A stretch of 64,000 nucleotides of DNA from Lichenostomus cassidix (lineage: Eukaryota; Chordata; Aves; Passeriformes; Meliphagidae): contig VLJF02000033.1 of the NCBI GenBank assembly GCA_008360975.2, positions 1-64,000 of the forward strand, read 5' to 3'. The position numbers were made by a program, and so were the translations under genes. Shown in pieces: positions 54,922 to 64,000 of the stretch (within the stretch, counting starts at the first letter, position 1; every line of letters begins with the position of its first letter). Below the pieces are notes generated by a model. That model was not told the origin of the DNA. It saw nothing but the letters and a program-made list of their open reading frames with translations, and searched no databases.

Positions 54922-54977
54922 ATTCACAATGACCCACACTGGCCCAAGACCTGGTGATGCATGCTCCAGGTGGCCAG

Positions 54978-55025
54978 CATATTGGATTTGTGTGGCCAGC
55001 TTTTGGAAGCTGGGGGGCTACAGGG
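54978..55025 (+). mobile_element. Family L LTR, left piece
   Basis: TATTGGATTTGTGTGGCCAG and GGGGGGCTACAGGG match the start of the family L LTR. The remainder resumes at 59701 after the inserted provirus. Confidence 0.75.
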
Positions 55026-55940
55026 TGTCAGAGACTGAAATAGTTCATGCCTCAAACATTGAAAGAAAGTTTTGCTCATTATAACAAAAACTGTATAAAC
55101 TACAATCAAAGAAGCCTCCCTGAAGATACCTGACTGGGACTTCAGACTGAAAGTCAAACTGATGAGATTAGATAAAGGGAAATGTTCAGTCATCTCAGGC
55201 TGAGGGAAAGGTATGCATCCACAAAGGCCAAACCCACCAGCTGCTCTGAGAATAATCCCTGGCTGAGTTTGGGGTGGGGGAGAGCACAGCTCATAGAAGA
55301 CAGGTTTACACAGACTTCCTCACCAAGCCAAGGGGGGTGAGGGGGGGAGGAAGTTTGGGATGTGTGGTGTAACCTCTGGTCAGAGGCAATAACCGCCCAT
55401 CTTCCGTTACACAAACTGCCCAGCTGTGGAACCCCCAACCCTACCGGCCTCATCCAAGGGACTTTCACGTGAGAGGCAGCTGAGGGGGTGTCATAATCCA
55501 CCAAAGACTCCCCAAAGTGCTCCCCAGAGGCCTTGCACCACAGGATTGCATGTGACGCAACAGATCAAGAGTTTGCTGCAAGAGGCTGCCCCATCCCCCG
55601 GGGGGACATGCCTGGACTTTGGCCACGTGGCCGGACTGTGTATTAACTCATGGGATTCTGTGCTTTCTGGGGGGACCATCATCACCAAGAAGACCAGCTG
55701 GAGAGGATCAATGCAACATCGCTGGGATCCATGCATGGTGGTATTTTCTTTTTATTCTGTCTCTGTCACCCTCTTTCTGCCCCCCCACCTTTTTCCTTCT
55801 TGTCCTTTCCTTTCTTTTCCTCTCTCTCACTCATATTTACCATCACATAAAAGCCATACTATTGACTGGCATATGGTCTCATTTGCACCTTAATTCGGGC
55901 AGAGGTATTTCCAAAGAACCTTAATAATTGGATCATAACA
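55026..55940 (+). mobile_element. 5' LTR of family A provirus
   Basis: It runs from TGTCAGAGACTGAAATAG to GGATCATAACA, 915 bp. GTGTATTAACTCATGG near 55637 stands where the sister LTRs have GTGTATATTAACC, and the poly(A) signal position reads CACATAAAAG. Confidence 0.88.
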
Positions 55941-55945
55941 TTTTA

Positions 55946-55963
55946 TTGGCATAGTCGGCAAGC
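55946..55963 (+). other. tRNA-Ser-like primer-binding site
   Basis: TGGCATAGTCGGCAAGCA lies five bases after the 5' LTR. It matches the complement of the serine-tRNA 3' end (TGGCGTAGTCGGCAGG) with two transitions over the first 16 bases. It fixes + orientation and the 5' LTR identity. Confidence 0.7.
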
Positions 55964-56049
55964 ATAAGATTCTCTAGGCACTAGAGAAAGTGCCTTTAAC
56001 AATAGTGTGGTCTCCCCTGAGGAGATTTTTTCCTGTGGTTTCCTTCTGT

Positions 56050-56256
56050 AGGGACCCAGCAACTCCTAGGGATTCTGACGTAGTCTTCTCTAAGGGTGTT
56101 GTGGAGATTGAGGTCTCATCTGTGGGGGCCCAGACTCTTGGGAATTCTGATGCAGCTTTCTCTGTGGAAGGTGTGGAGGTGATACTTTCTTCTGTGGAGG
56201 CACAGAAACTCCTAGGGATTCTGACACAGCCTTCTCTGAGGGCGTTGTGGAGGTTG
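56050..56256 (+). repeat. Leader tandem repeat, about 3 units of 70-75 bp
   Basis: Three imperfect units share CTCCTAGGGATTCTGA, CTTCTCTGAGGG and GTTGTGGAGGT. A second pair of imperfect repeats (CTAGAATTGGCAGGTT) follows at 56311 and 56534. They may be remnants of packaging-signal structure or decayed coding repeats. Confidence 0.75.
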
Positions 56257-58791
56257 TAGTAAACTGATTTGGGGGTTTTAGTTCCCTTTTTGTATGTTTT
56301 GTTGTGAAAATCTAGAATTGGCAGGTTTCAGTCCTGTAGCCCATTCTGCTACTCCTGTATTGTGGGAGGCCCTCCTGTCTGTGGTTTGTGGTAGAGGCCT
56401 TTCCTTAGTTGTGCTTGGTGTTTTGTGCTGAGCTGTAAAGCTCCTGTTTCATGGTGTTGTGTGGAGCTGAAAAGCTCCTGTTTGGAAGGGCCCCATGCCC
56501 TTGTGGTTTTTGTCTGTGGTTTGTTGTGGAGAACTAGAATTGGCAGGTTCTAACCCTGAGGCCAATTATACAGCTGCTGCCTTGTGAGAATAGTGTTGTC
56601 CCTGTGCAGGCTTAGGTATTTGTCATGCAGCTTCCTTTGTTGGGGCTCTAGGAAAATTTTAGGGGAAAATTCCTGTCCTGGGTGACCAGTGTAAAGAAAA
56701 TGTTGTATTGTCCTTCCTTGGTTAATTTGTTAGTCACCTCTCTACCCCTGGCCTGGACTTGGTGCAGGAAAAAAGAAAAAAAAAAAAAAAAAAAAAAGAA
56801 AAAATTAATAGGGAGCAATTGGTTACTAAAAGGCTGATTAGTTATTAAAAAAGGCTTTAGGCCATGGCATTGCTTGCCACTGAACTCGATCATGTCCAAA
56901 AAGGAACATCACTAGAACAAAAGGAGCTACCTGATAAGGCAAACTGCTCCAGGGCAAAAAGCAAAAGTCTACTAAAGCCGTGGGAAAAAAAGAGCAACTC
57001 AAATGCCTAATTCATAGAGTGCAACTCCTGCAAAACTTTTTAACAGCAGTCTCACTCCCTCCGCTGAACAGTCAGTCGGAGGTATCCCCACTGAAAACCT
57101 GTGGGAAACAGCAAAAGTCGTGCAACAAGCACTTCACAGAATAAGAACTAAAACTCCACCTAAAAAAGTAAATGCAATTAACAATTTGTTCCACTCAGGC
57201 ATATATTGCCGGGGAAGCTTGTTTCTTTTCTTTTCTAGGAATGTCAAGCACCCTTGCCTCGAAGATAAGGAAAACAAGTTTGGGAGCAGAGAAACGGCAT
57301 ACAGCAAAATCATGACTAAATGTGATAACCATTTCTTCACGTAAACGCTGTCACTTCATGTTAGCAACAAGAAATTTTTTTCCTTTTAATGATCGGTCTA
57401 GTAGACCAAATTTTCACTTTTCTTTTATAGGAACCTACCAACACATGAAATGAAGCTGCGTGAAAGCCAATGAAAATTTAAAGTGTCACCATAATTGCTT
57501 GCATTGCCAGTTTGTTAATGTTTGTAATTTATTTGTGTTTTCATTGCAAGTGACTTGCTGGAAGATCAAATATTAGTTAAAACATCTTATATATTCTTAA
57601 GTTTTATTTTTGTCGAAGTTGTTTGGTCTTTTTACTGAAAAATAGCATGGCAGAAATCAAGTATGAGGATGTATAATTTGTCTCAACCAATTTTATCCTG
57701 AGAATTGGTATAAGAATTTACATAAATATGTACTAACCTTCCCAGTTTTGCCTTGGAAGGCTTTAAAATTATTATAATTTGGCTAAATTTATCGAGTTTA
57801 CTAAATAGTGAATTAAAGAATCTTAACAAAATGCAAACAAATATTACATGAAAAATAACATAAAATACGGAATAAAATACAGAAAAGCCTTCTACCAGCT
57901 CTCAAACCAATGGCTGTTAAATCTCCTGCCATATATCCTAAAGAGAGTATTTTAACTTTGCCTCAAAAATTCAAAAGAAAAAAAACTACTTGGGATAATA
58001 CAACTAAATTTAAAAATGAATTAATTTTGTAATCACACTGATTGTAAAGCCACAGTTTCAAATTTGTGTTGAGATTCAATTACAACAGTGCTATAATCTG
58101 TCTCCTGGAAAACAGCATAGCCCTAATGTAAAAATAAGCTTGCATAAGAACATTTTGTATGAAAATGTTTTGTGTGTTAATTTTGTATCATAAAAACTAA
58201 TTTTCATTATATATATAATTATCCAGCAGAATAGGAATATTACCTATAAAATTCTTCCAACTATATGTGAATGTGGTTGAGAAGCAAACACACATCCCTG
58301 ATAAATCCATTCACATTTATACCAGGATGCAAATTCAGTCAATTATACTATAAGAGCTGGCAATCCTCTTGAAACTTGGCTGACTGACACATGTTAATAT
58401 GTGTATCTGTTGGGGATACCTGTCTATGAAATTAAAAATAAAAACCCGCTGTATAATTCTATAACCAATTTCAAAACATACTGAACCAACATCTAAGAGA
58501 TACAATATAATGATACCCCTCACACCAACCACCCATTAAAAAAAACACTAACTCCTGGGGTTCACAGGGTGGAGGCACTGACTAATGAAAATTGAATTGA
58601 TGATTACAATTGAATTTACACTTTGAACTACTGCACACTGTAACTCATGCTATTGCTTCTACTCATGCTATTGCTTCTACTCTTTCTATCTTTTCTATTA
58701 TCTTTTTTCATCACCACCGTGCACAACCCATAAACTGAAGAAGATTGCTAGGAAAGAGACATTTATTACAATGTTTGAGTCACGGGGTGGC
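56257..58791 (+). other. Provirus interior without recognised genes
   Basis: It contains an A-run at 56768-56805. A 48-residue frame starts at 56862 (MALLATELDHVQKGTSLEQK) and fades after stops. The stretch from 57340 to 58790 is A/T-rich. I recognise no retroviral domain. A clear polypurine tract before 58792 is also missing. Confidence 0.5.
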
Positions 58792-59698
58792 TGTCAGAGA
58801 CTGAAATAGTTCATGCTTCAAACATTGATATAAAGTTTTGCTCATTATAATAAAAGCTATAAAAGAAACTGCAGCCAAAGAAGCCTCCATTGAAGATACC
58901 TGACTGGGACTTTGGACTGAGAGTCAAACTGCTGAGATTAGATAAAGGGAAACCTATTGTTCAGTCATCTCAGGCTGAGGGAAGGGAATGCATACACAAA
59001 GGCCAAAGCCACCAGCTGCTCTGAGAATCATCCCTGGCTGAGTTTGGGGTGGGGGAGAGCACAGCTCACAGAAGACAGGTTTACACAGACTTCCCCCCCA
59101 GGCCAAGGGTGGTGGGGGGGGAGGAAGTTTGGGATATGTGGTGTAACCTCTGGTCAGAGGCAATAACCGCCCATCTTCCGTTACACAAACTGCCCAGCTG
59201 TGGAACCCCCAACCCCACCAGCCACATCCACGGGACTTTCACATGAGAGGCAGCTGAGGGGGTGTCATTATCCATCAAAGAGTCCCCAAAGTGCTCCCCA
59301 GAGGCCTTGCACCACACATGATGCAAGCAGAGTCTGCTGCAAGAGGCTGCCCCATCCCACGGGGGGACGTGCCTGGACATTGCCCCTGGCCTGAGTGTAT
59401 ATTTACCCATGGGATTCTGTGCTTTCTGGGGGGACCATCATCACCAAGAAGACCAGCTGGAGAGGATCAACATCGCTGGGATCAACGGATGGTGATATTT
59501 TCTTTATTCTGTTTCTGTCACCCTTCTTCTGTCCCCCCCACCTCTCTTACTTCTTGTCCTTTTCTCTCTTTTCCTCTCTCTCTCTCTCTCATATTTACTA
59601 TCAAATAAAGGCCATACTATTGACTGGAATATGGTCTCATTTGCACCTTAATTCAGGCAGAGGTATTTCCAAAGAACTTTAATAACTGGATCATAACA
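58792..59698 (+). mobile_element. 3' LTR of family A provirus
   Basis: It runs from TGTCAGAGACTGAAATAG to GGATCATAACA, 907 bp. TATA-like GTGTATATTTACC is near 59395 and AATAAA near 59604, each in the position seen in the other copies. Confidence 0.88.
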
Positions 59699-59700
59699 TA

Positions 59701-59990
59701 AGGGTGTCTTTTGTGAGAAGCTGCCAGAAACTTCCCCTGTGTCCAGCAAAGCCAACACCAGCCTGCTCCTGGATGGACCCACCACTCACCAAGACCAAGC
59801 CCAAGCCCATTGGCGATGGCAGTGACACCTCGATAATGGGATAATGGATTTAAGAAGGAAATACTTCTTAAGCAGATGGAATTAGGTGCAGGGAAAAGCA
59901 GAGTGAGAACGTGTGAGAGAATCAGGGCAGTGTAGAAGGAGGGGCTGGAGCTGCTTCAGGTGCTGGAGCTGAGATTACCCTAAACCTGCT
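59701..59990 (+). mobile_element. Family L LTR, right piece, 3'-truncated
   Basis: It resumes with AGGGTGTCTTTTGTGAGAAGCTGCC, contains GGGATAATGGATTTAAGAAGG (TATA-like) and GCTTCAGGTGCTGGAGCTGAG, and loses similarity near 59985. Confidence 0.75.
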
Positions 59991-61162
59991 GCAACTCAGC
60001 TTCAGCCGTTCCCTACAGTCCTGTTCCTGGGCACCAGAGTGAAGGTGTTTCCACCTGTTCCCGCCGCATCTGACTTGCCATGGATGTTGCCATGGCAACC
60101 AGGGCTGGGACCCCGGTGTACACATTAAGAGATTGCCTGCAGCATCTTAAGGAGGAATGAATGAAAACATCTGCTTTTATTTGAGATGCTGACACAGTGC
60201 TACAAGATGCTTTATCAGTTCATATGAGAAACTGATTAATTAAGGCTGCTCCTCCTGCATATAAAAATGTCATCTTGACCCTCTTACTTAACAAAACAGG
60301 AAATCCAACATAACATGTGATAGAAAAAATACAGCAGTTAGGGGATTTGGGAGAATGGGGGACGCGTGGATCTGGAGAGAATAAATCAGACTCCCAGTCC
60401 AGAGGAGATAATCGACTCATGAAAAGAAATATTTGCTGCACTTCTGAAAGATGGAATGGTGTGAGAAGATAGATGGAATTCCCAACTAATGTAATGTGGC
60501 AGATTTACAAACATTGTGGGCTGAATAATCCAAATAAGAAAGTACAGAGTTCCCAACAAAAAATTAGGGCCCAAAGGACACAATTCACCCATCGGCCCCA
60601 CCTTTGGAACCTTGGTGGGGCATTCCAGCTGCCCATGGAGGGCCCCCACGGGTTGGTTGGAAGTTCCTGGGGGAAGGAGGATTGGGATCCATACACGGAC
60701 TTGCTGTACCCCTTATGGGAAGCCCTGAAAATAGAAGTGTATCATAACCAAGACTAGGAAATAGGCCAAGCTCCAGCACAGGGAAGGGCATGAAAGGATC
60801 AGCATCCCATGTGGAGCTTCAGATCTTTTTGAGAAATCAGTCCACTCAATGATTTAAGCCTTTTTGAATACTGGAGTGGAGGTCTTGCTTATTTATGGAA
60901 ATCCAAAAAGATTTAAGAACCTAGGTGTGGTTGTGGGTTTTAACACTCCTGTCTCTAACAAATCTTTAATTGTTAATAATATTTTCTTCCTGCCCTCCAG
61001 GAATACTATACTACTTCAAAGAGACTGACTTTGTGGCTGGAGGAATTTCTGCTGGAGGCATTTTTGCCTTTCCAACCAGAATAGGCCTCATACTAAGATA
61101 TGGTTTGGTCACAAATTGATACTGTCTGTCTGGTAATTCTGGGGTTAAGCCCTTTAAGAGAT
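59991..61162. other. Intergenic sequence with one candidate regulatory palindrome
   Basis: No gene is recognised. A 94-residue frame at 60473-60757 (+) has no family I can name. A perfect RFX-type palindrome lies at 60086-60099. Sequence near 60880-61140 is A/T-rich. Confidence 0.4.
60086..60099. promoter_or_regulatory. Perfect X-box-like palindrome (RFX site)
   Basis: GTTGCCATGGCAAC is the full 14-bp palindromic form of the RFX X-box. RFX proteins act at MHC class II and ciliary gene promoters. No W/Y-box partner or downstream exon was seen, so function is open. Confidence 0.5.
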
Positions 61163-61684
61163 TGTATTGGATTGAAAACAAACCAGTGGGAGATCACAAG
61201 TCAAGATTGAAATTAAAAATAAGTGAAATAATACAAGGAAAAGCACTGACAAAGTCAGATACAACCTAACACCCTGTTAGGGTGGTAGTAGCAGTCCAAC
61301 TGAAGTAGTCCAGTTGAAGCGGTGATCCTGTGAAGGTCTAGTCTCCAGCTGAAGATCCAGTAGTAGCTCTGGTCCTCTGGGAATCCAGTAGACAGGGCTA
61401 ACTCAGGCAGTTCCAAGGCCAGGTTATATCCAGGTGGGAACACCTGGTTCCTCTCTCCTGGGCAGAGCATCCCACAATGGGATGAGATAAGTCCATGAGT
61501 CACACGGTGGGTCCCTGATGGCCCATTGTCTGTCATGTGGGGTGGGTCATTAGCAGCTGGTAACAGCTAACGGATGGCCCATTGCCTGTCATCCGGAGTG
61601 GGTCATTAGCAGGTGATAGCAGCTAACGGCCCACAGCTGGTGGTAATAGAATACTTAACTACATCTATATTGCAACCTAGGACA
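61163..61684 (-). mobile_element. 3' LTR of ERV-L-like element (inverted sister of left edge)
   Basis: On the minus strand it runs TGTCCTAGG...CAATACA over 522 bp and carries the same 56-bp U3 duplication as the copy at 111-628. It follows the pol tail by about 40 bases, including the ATAGAATAAGGGGTGGA polypurine tract. Confidence 0.85.
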
Positions 61685-61725
61685 TTATCCACCCCTTATT
61701 CTATTACCATCTACACAGTTCTCAC

Positions 61726-64000
61726 TTAAGATAAGTCTCCTTGTGGTACACAACAGGTTTCCCCATCTGCCTGCATCACCCACCAACTATACCCAGGTCC
61801 TTGGGCAAAAACCACTCCACGGATGGGTTTGCCTTTGCCTGAGGTGGGACTAATCCAAACAGTCTTTCCTAAAAAACCTCTTACGTGTACCACAGGGACT
61901 TTATCTCCATCCACTGTGTGCAAAGGTTCGGACTCGGCAGGACCGGCTCGATTGATAGAACCCCTTGTGTTAACCATCCAGGTGGCCTTTGCTAAGTTCA
62001 GTTCCCAATTTTTGAAGGTTCACCCGCCAAGTGCCTTCAAAGTTGTCTTAAGTAGTCCGTTGCACCGTTCAACTTTCCCGGCAGCTGGTGCGTGATAGGG
62101 GATGTGGTATATCCATTCAATTCCGTGTTCTCTAGCCCAGGTTCTTATGAGGCCATTCTTGAAATGGGTTCCATTGTCAGACTCGATTCTCTCAGGGGTA
62201 CCATGTCTCCACAGGACTTGCTTTTCCAGGCCCAGGATGGTGTTCCGGGCAGTAGCATGAGGCACAGGGTAGGTCTCTAACCATCCCGTGGTTGCTTCCA
62301 CCATGGTCAGCACGTAGCGCTTTCCTTGGCGGGTTTGGGGAAGTGTGATGTAGTCAACTTGCCATACTTCCCCATACCTGTACTTTGACCATCGTCCACC
62401 ATACCACAGAGGCTTCACCCGCTTGGCCTGTTTGATTGCAACGCAAGTCTCACAGCTGTGGATGACCTGTGAGATGTTGTCCATGGTCAAGTCCACCCCT
62501 CGGTCACGAGCCCACCTGTATGTCGCATCTCTCCCTTGATGACCAGAGGCATCATGGGCCCAACGAGCTAGAAATAACTCTCCTTTGTGCTGCCAGTCCA
62601 GATCCACCTGTGATACTTCCACCTTGGCAGCTCGGTCCACCTGCTCGTTGTTACGATGCTCTTCATTAGCCCGACTCTTAGGTACATGTGCATCCACGTG
62701 TCGAACTTTCACGGTCAGCTTTTCTGCCCGGGCGGCGATGTCTTGCCAAATCTCAGCGGCCCAGATGGGTTTTCCTCTGCGCTGCCAGTTAGCCTTTCTC
62801 CAGCGATCTAACCATCCCCACAGTGCATTGGCTACCATCCAGGAGTCGGTGTAGAGATAAAGCCTTGGCCATTTCTCTCGTTCGGCAATATCCAAAGCCA
62901 GTTGGATGGCTTTAAGCTCCGCGACCTGGCTCGATCCACCTTGTCCCTCAGTAGCCTGTACAGCTTGTCGTGTGGGGCTCCATACTGCAGCTTTCCATTT
63001 CCGATCTGTGCCTACAATTCAGCAGGAACCATCGGTGAAGAGGGCATAGCGTCTTTCACTCTCTGGCAGTTCATTATACGGGGGTGCTTCCTCGGCACGT
63101 GCTACTTGCTCCTCTGCATCTTCTGAAGATAATTTGAAAGTCTCACCTTCAGGCCAGTTTGTTATAATTTCCAGAATCCCAGGGCAATTTGGGTTTCCAA
63201 TACGGGCGCGCTGTGTGATGAGGGCAATCCATTTGCTCCACGTGGCATCAGTGGCATGGTGGGTAGAGGGAACCCTTCCCTTGAACATCCACCCCAGCAC
63301 TGGCAGTCGGGGTGCAAGGAGAAGTTGTGTTTCTGTGCTGATCACCTCTGAGGCGGCTTGGACTCCTTCGTAAGCTGCCAAGATTTCTTTCTCGGTGGGA
63401 GTGTAGTTGACTTCAGACCCTCTGTAACTTCGACTCCAGAATCCCAGTGGTCGACCTCGGGTCTCACCAGGCACCTTCTGCCAAAGGCTCCAGGACAGAC
63501 CATGGCTCCCGGCTGCAGAGTAAAGTACATTCTTTACCTCTGGTCCTGTCCTGACTGGTCCAAGGGCTACCGCATGAGCGATCTCCTGTTTGATCTGGGT
63601 GAAGGCTTGCTGCTGTTCAGGGCCCCAGTGGAAATCGTTCTTCTTGCGGGTTATGAGGTAGAGAGGACTCACGATCTGGCTGTACTCAGGGATGTGCATT
63701 CTCCAAAAGGCTATGGCGCCTAGGAAAGCTTGCGTCTCCTTCTTGTTGGTTGGTGGAGACATCGCGATGATCTTATTAATGACCTCAGAAGGAATCTGAC
63801 GCCCTCCGTCTTGCCACTTTACTCCCAGGAACTGGATCTCTCGGGCAGGTCCCTTGACTTTGCTCTTCTTGATGGCGAAACCGGCTTCCAGGAGAATTCT
63901 GATGATTTTCTCTCCTTTCCCAAATACTTCCGTTGCTGTGTCCCCCCACACAATGATGTCATCAATATACTGCAGATGTTCTGGAGCCTCACCCTTCTCC
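61726..64000 (-). pseudogene. ERV-L-like pol (RT end, RNase H, integrase), two stop codons
   Basis: One frame is open from the right edge to 61726 except for TGA stops at 63019-63021 and 62020-62022; no frameshift is seen. From N to C: RT catalytic YIDD box (about 63966-63955), RT thumb/connection, RNase H (TDGS near 63030, then TDSW and HVDAH), an HHCC-type zinc region (H-x3-H and C-x2-C between about 62560 and 62445), and integrase core aspartates and glutamate in VDYI, SDNGTH and KVERC. The LTR follows with no env, as in ERV-L elements. Two point stops in over 750 codons indicate a fairly young, inactive copy. RT palm start, protease and gag lie beyond the window. Confidence 0.88.

Larger units (their letters stand above)
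55026..59698 (+). mobile_element. Family A provirus with two LTRs and non-coding interior
   Basis: The provirus comprises a 5' LTR (55026-55940), an interior of about 2.85 kb and a 3' LTR (58792-59698), all on +. It is inserted in a family L LTR between CTACAGGG and AGGGTGTC. The probable duplication is CAGGG against AAGGG, with one extra T after the 3' LTR. The interior has a primer site and structured leader but no recognisable gag, pol or env, so it was probably a passenger mobilised by a coding relative. The paired LTRs are clearly more diverged than those of the ERV at 28227. Confidence 0.8.

Noticed and set aside
60473..60757. 94-residue + strand frame
   Set aside because: Length is compatible with chance; no splice sites, family likeness or flanking element supports it.
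1..61684. Window edges as the two LTRs of a single giant provirus
   Set aside because: The LTRs are inverted relative to each other and each follows its own pol tail, so they are two insertions.
1..64000. tRNA, rRNA or other structural RNA genes
   Set aside because: Only tRNA-complementary primer sites inside ERVs were seen; no cloverleaf-like gene was recognised by eye.

Overview
This window is vertebrate nuclear DNA, almost certainly from a bird and probably a passerine. The support is: CR1 LINE copies with the avian 3' end, several avian-type endogenous retrovirus (ERV) LTR families, short tandem C2H2 zinc-finger genes without KRAB, an olfactory receptor fragment of the avian OR14 type, and MHC class II beta-like fragments. 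It reads like an unstable, repeat-rich microchromosomal region. All homology calls were made by eye, without database searches.

Layout. 1-628 is the 3' end and LTR of an ERV-L-like element on +. 1.9-2.4 kb is an old class I integrase remnant on -. 4.0-7.3 kb is a gamma-like LTR (itself carrying a nested solo LTR) followed by decayed gag/pro/pol. 7.3-11.5 kb is a CpG-rich patch, simple repeats, a degenerate ~190-bp repeat and one LTR. 11.5-15.3 kb is G-rich minisatellite holding a nested LTR pair, then a 38-bp minisatellite. 15.5-19.9 kb is a complete, apparently intact lipoxygenase gene on +, with 13 coding exons, 667 codons and all iron ligands present. 20-24.6 kb is intergenic, ending in a 5'-truncated olfactory receptor.

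24.8-32.9 kb is a three-level nest. A long CR1 on + is split by a solo LTR with TSD ACTGG. That LTR is in turn split by a very young, internally deleted, alpha/beta-like ERV whose two 361-bp LTRs differ at only 3 positions. The ERV carries a gag remnant and, in antisense, what looks like the first coding exon of the host nucleoporin gene NUP214.

33-54.9 kb is a zinc-finger cluster. Two intact genes lie on + (8 and 7 fingers). There are also an orphan first exon on each strand and a finger remnant on -. MHC class II beta exon 2 fragments, including an inverted pair, and numerous LTRs and CR1 pieces are mixed in. 55.0-59.7 kb is a second non-coding provirus with paired LTRs and a tRNA-Ser-like primer site, sitting inside another LTR. 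61.2-64 kb is the env-less 3' half of an ERV-L-like provirus on -, of the same family as the element at the left edge but inverted.

Only the lipoxygenase and the two zinc-finger genes look like functional host genes. The rest is a layered insertion record in which target-site duplications let the order of events be read.
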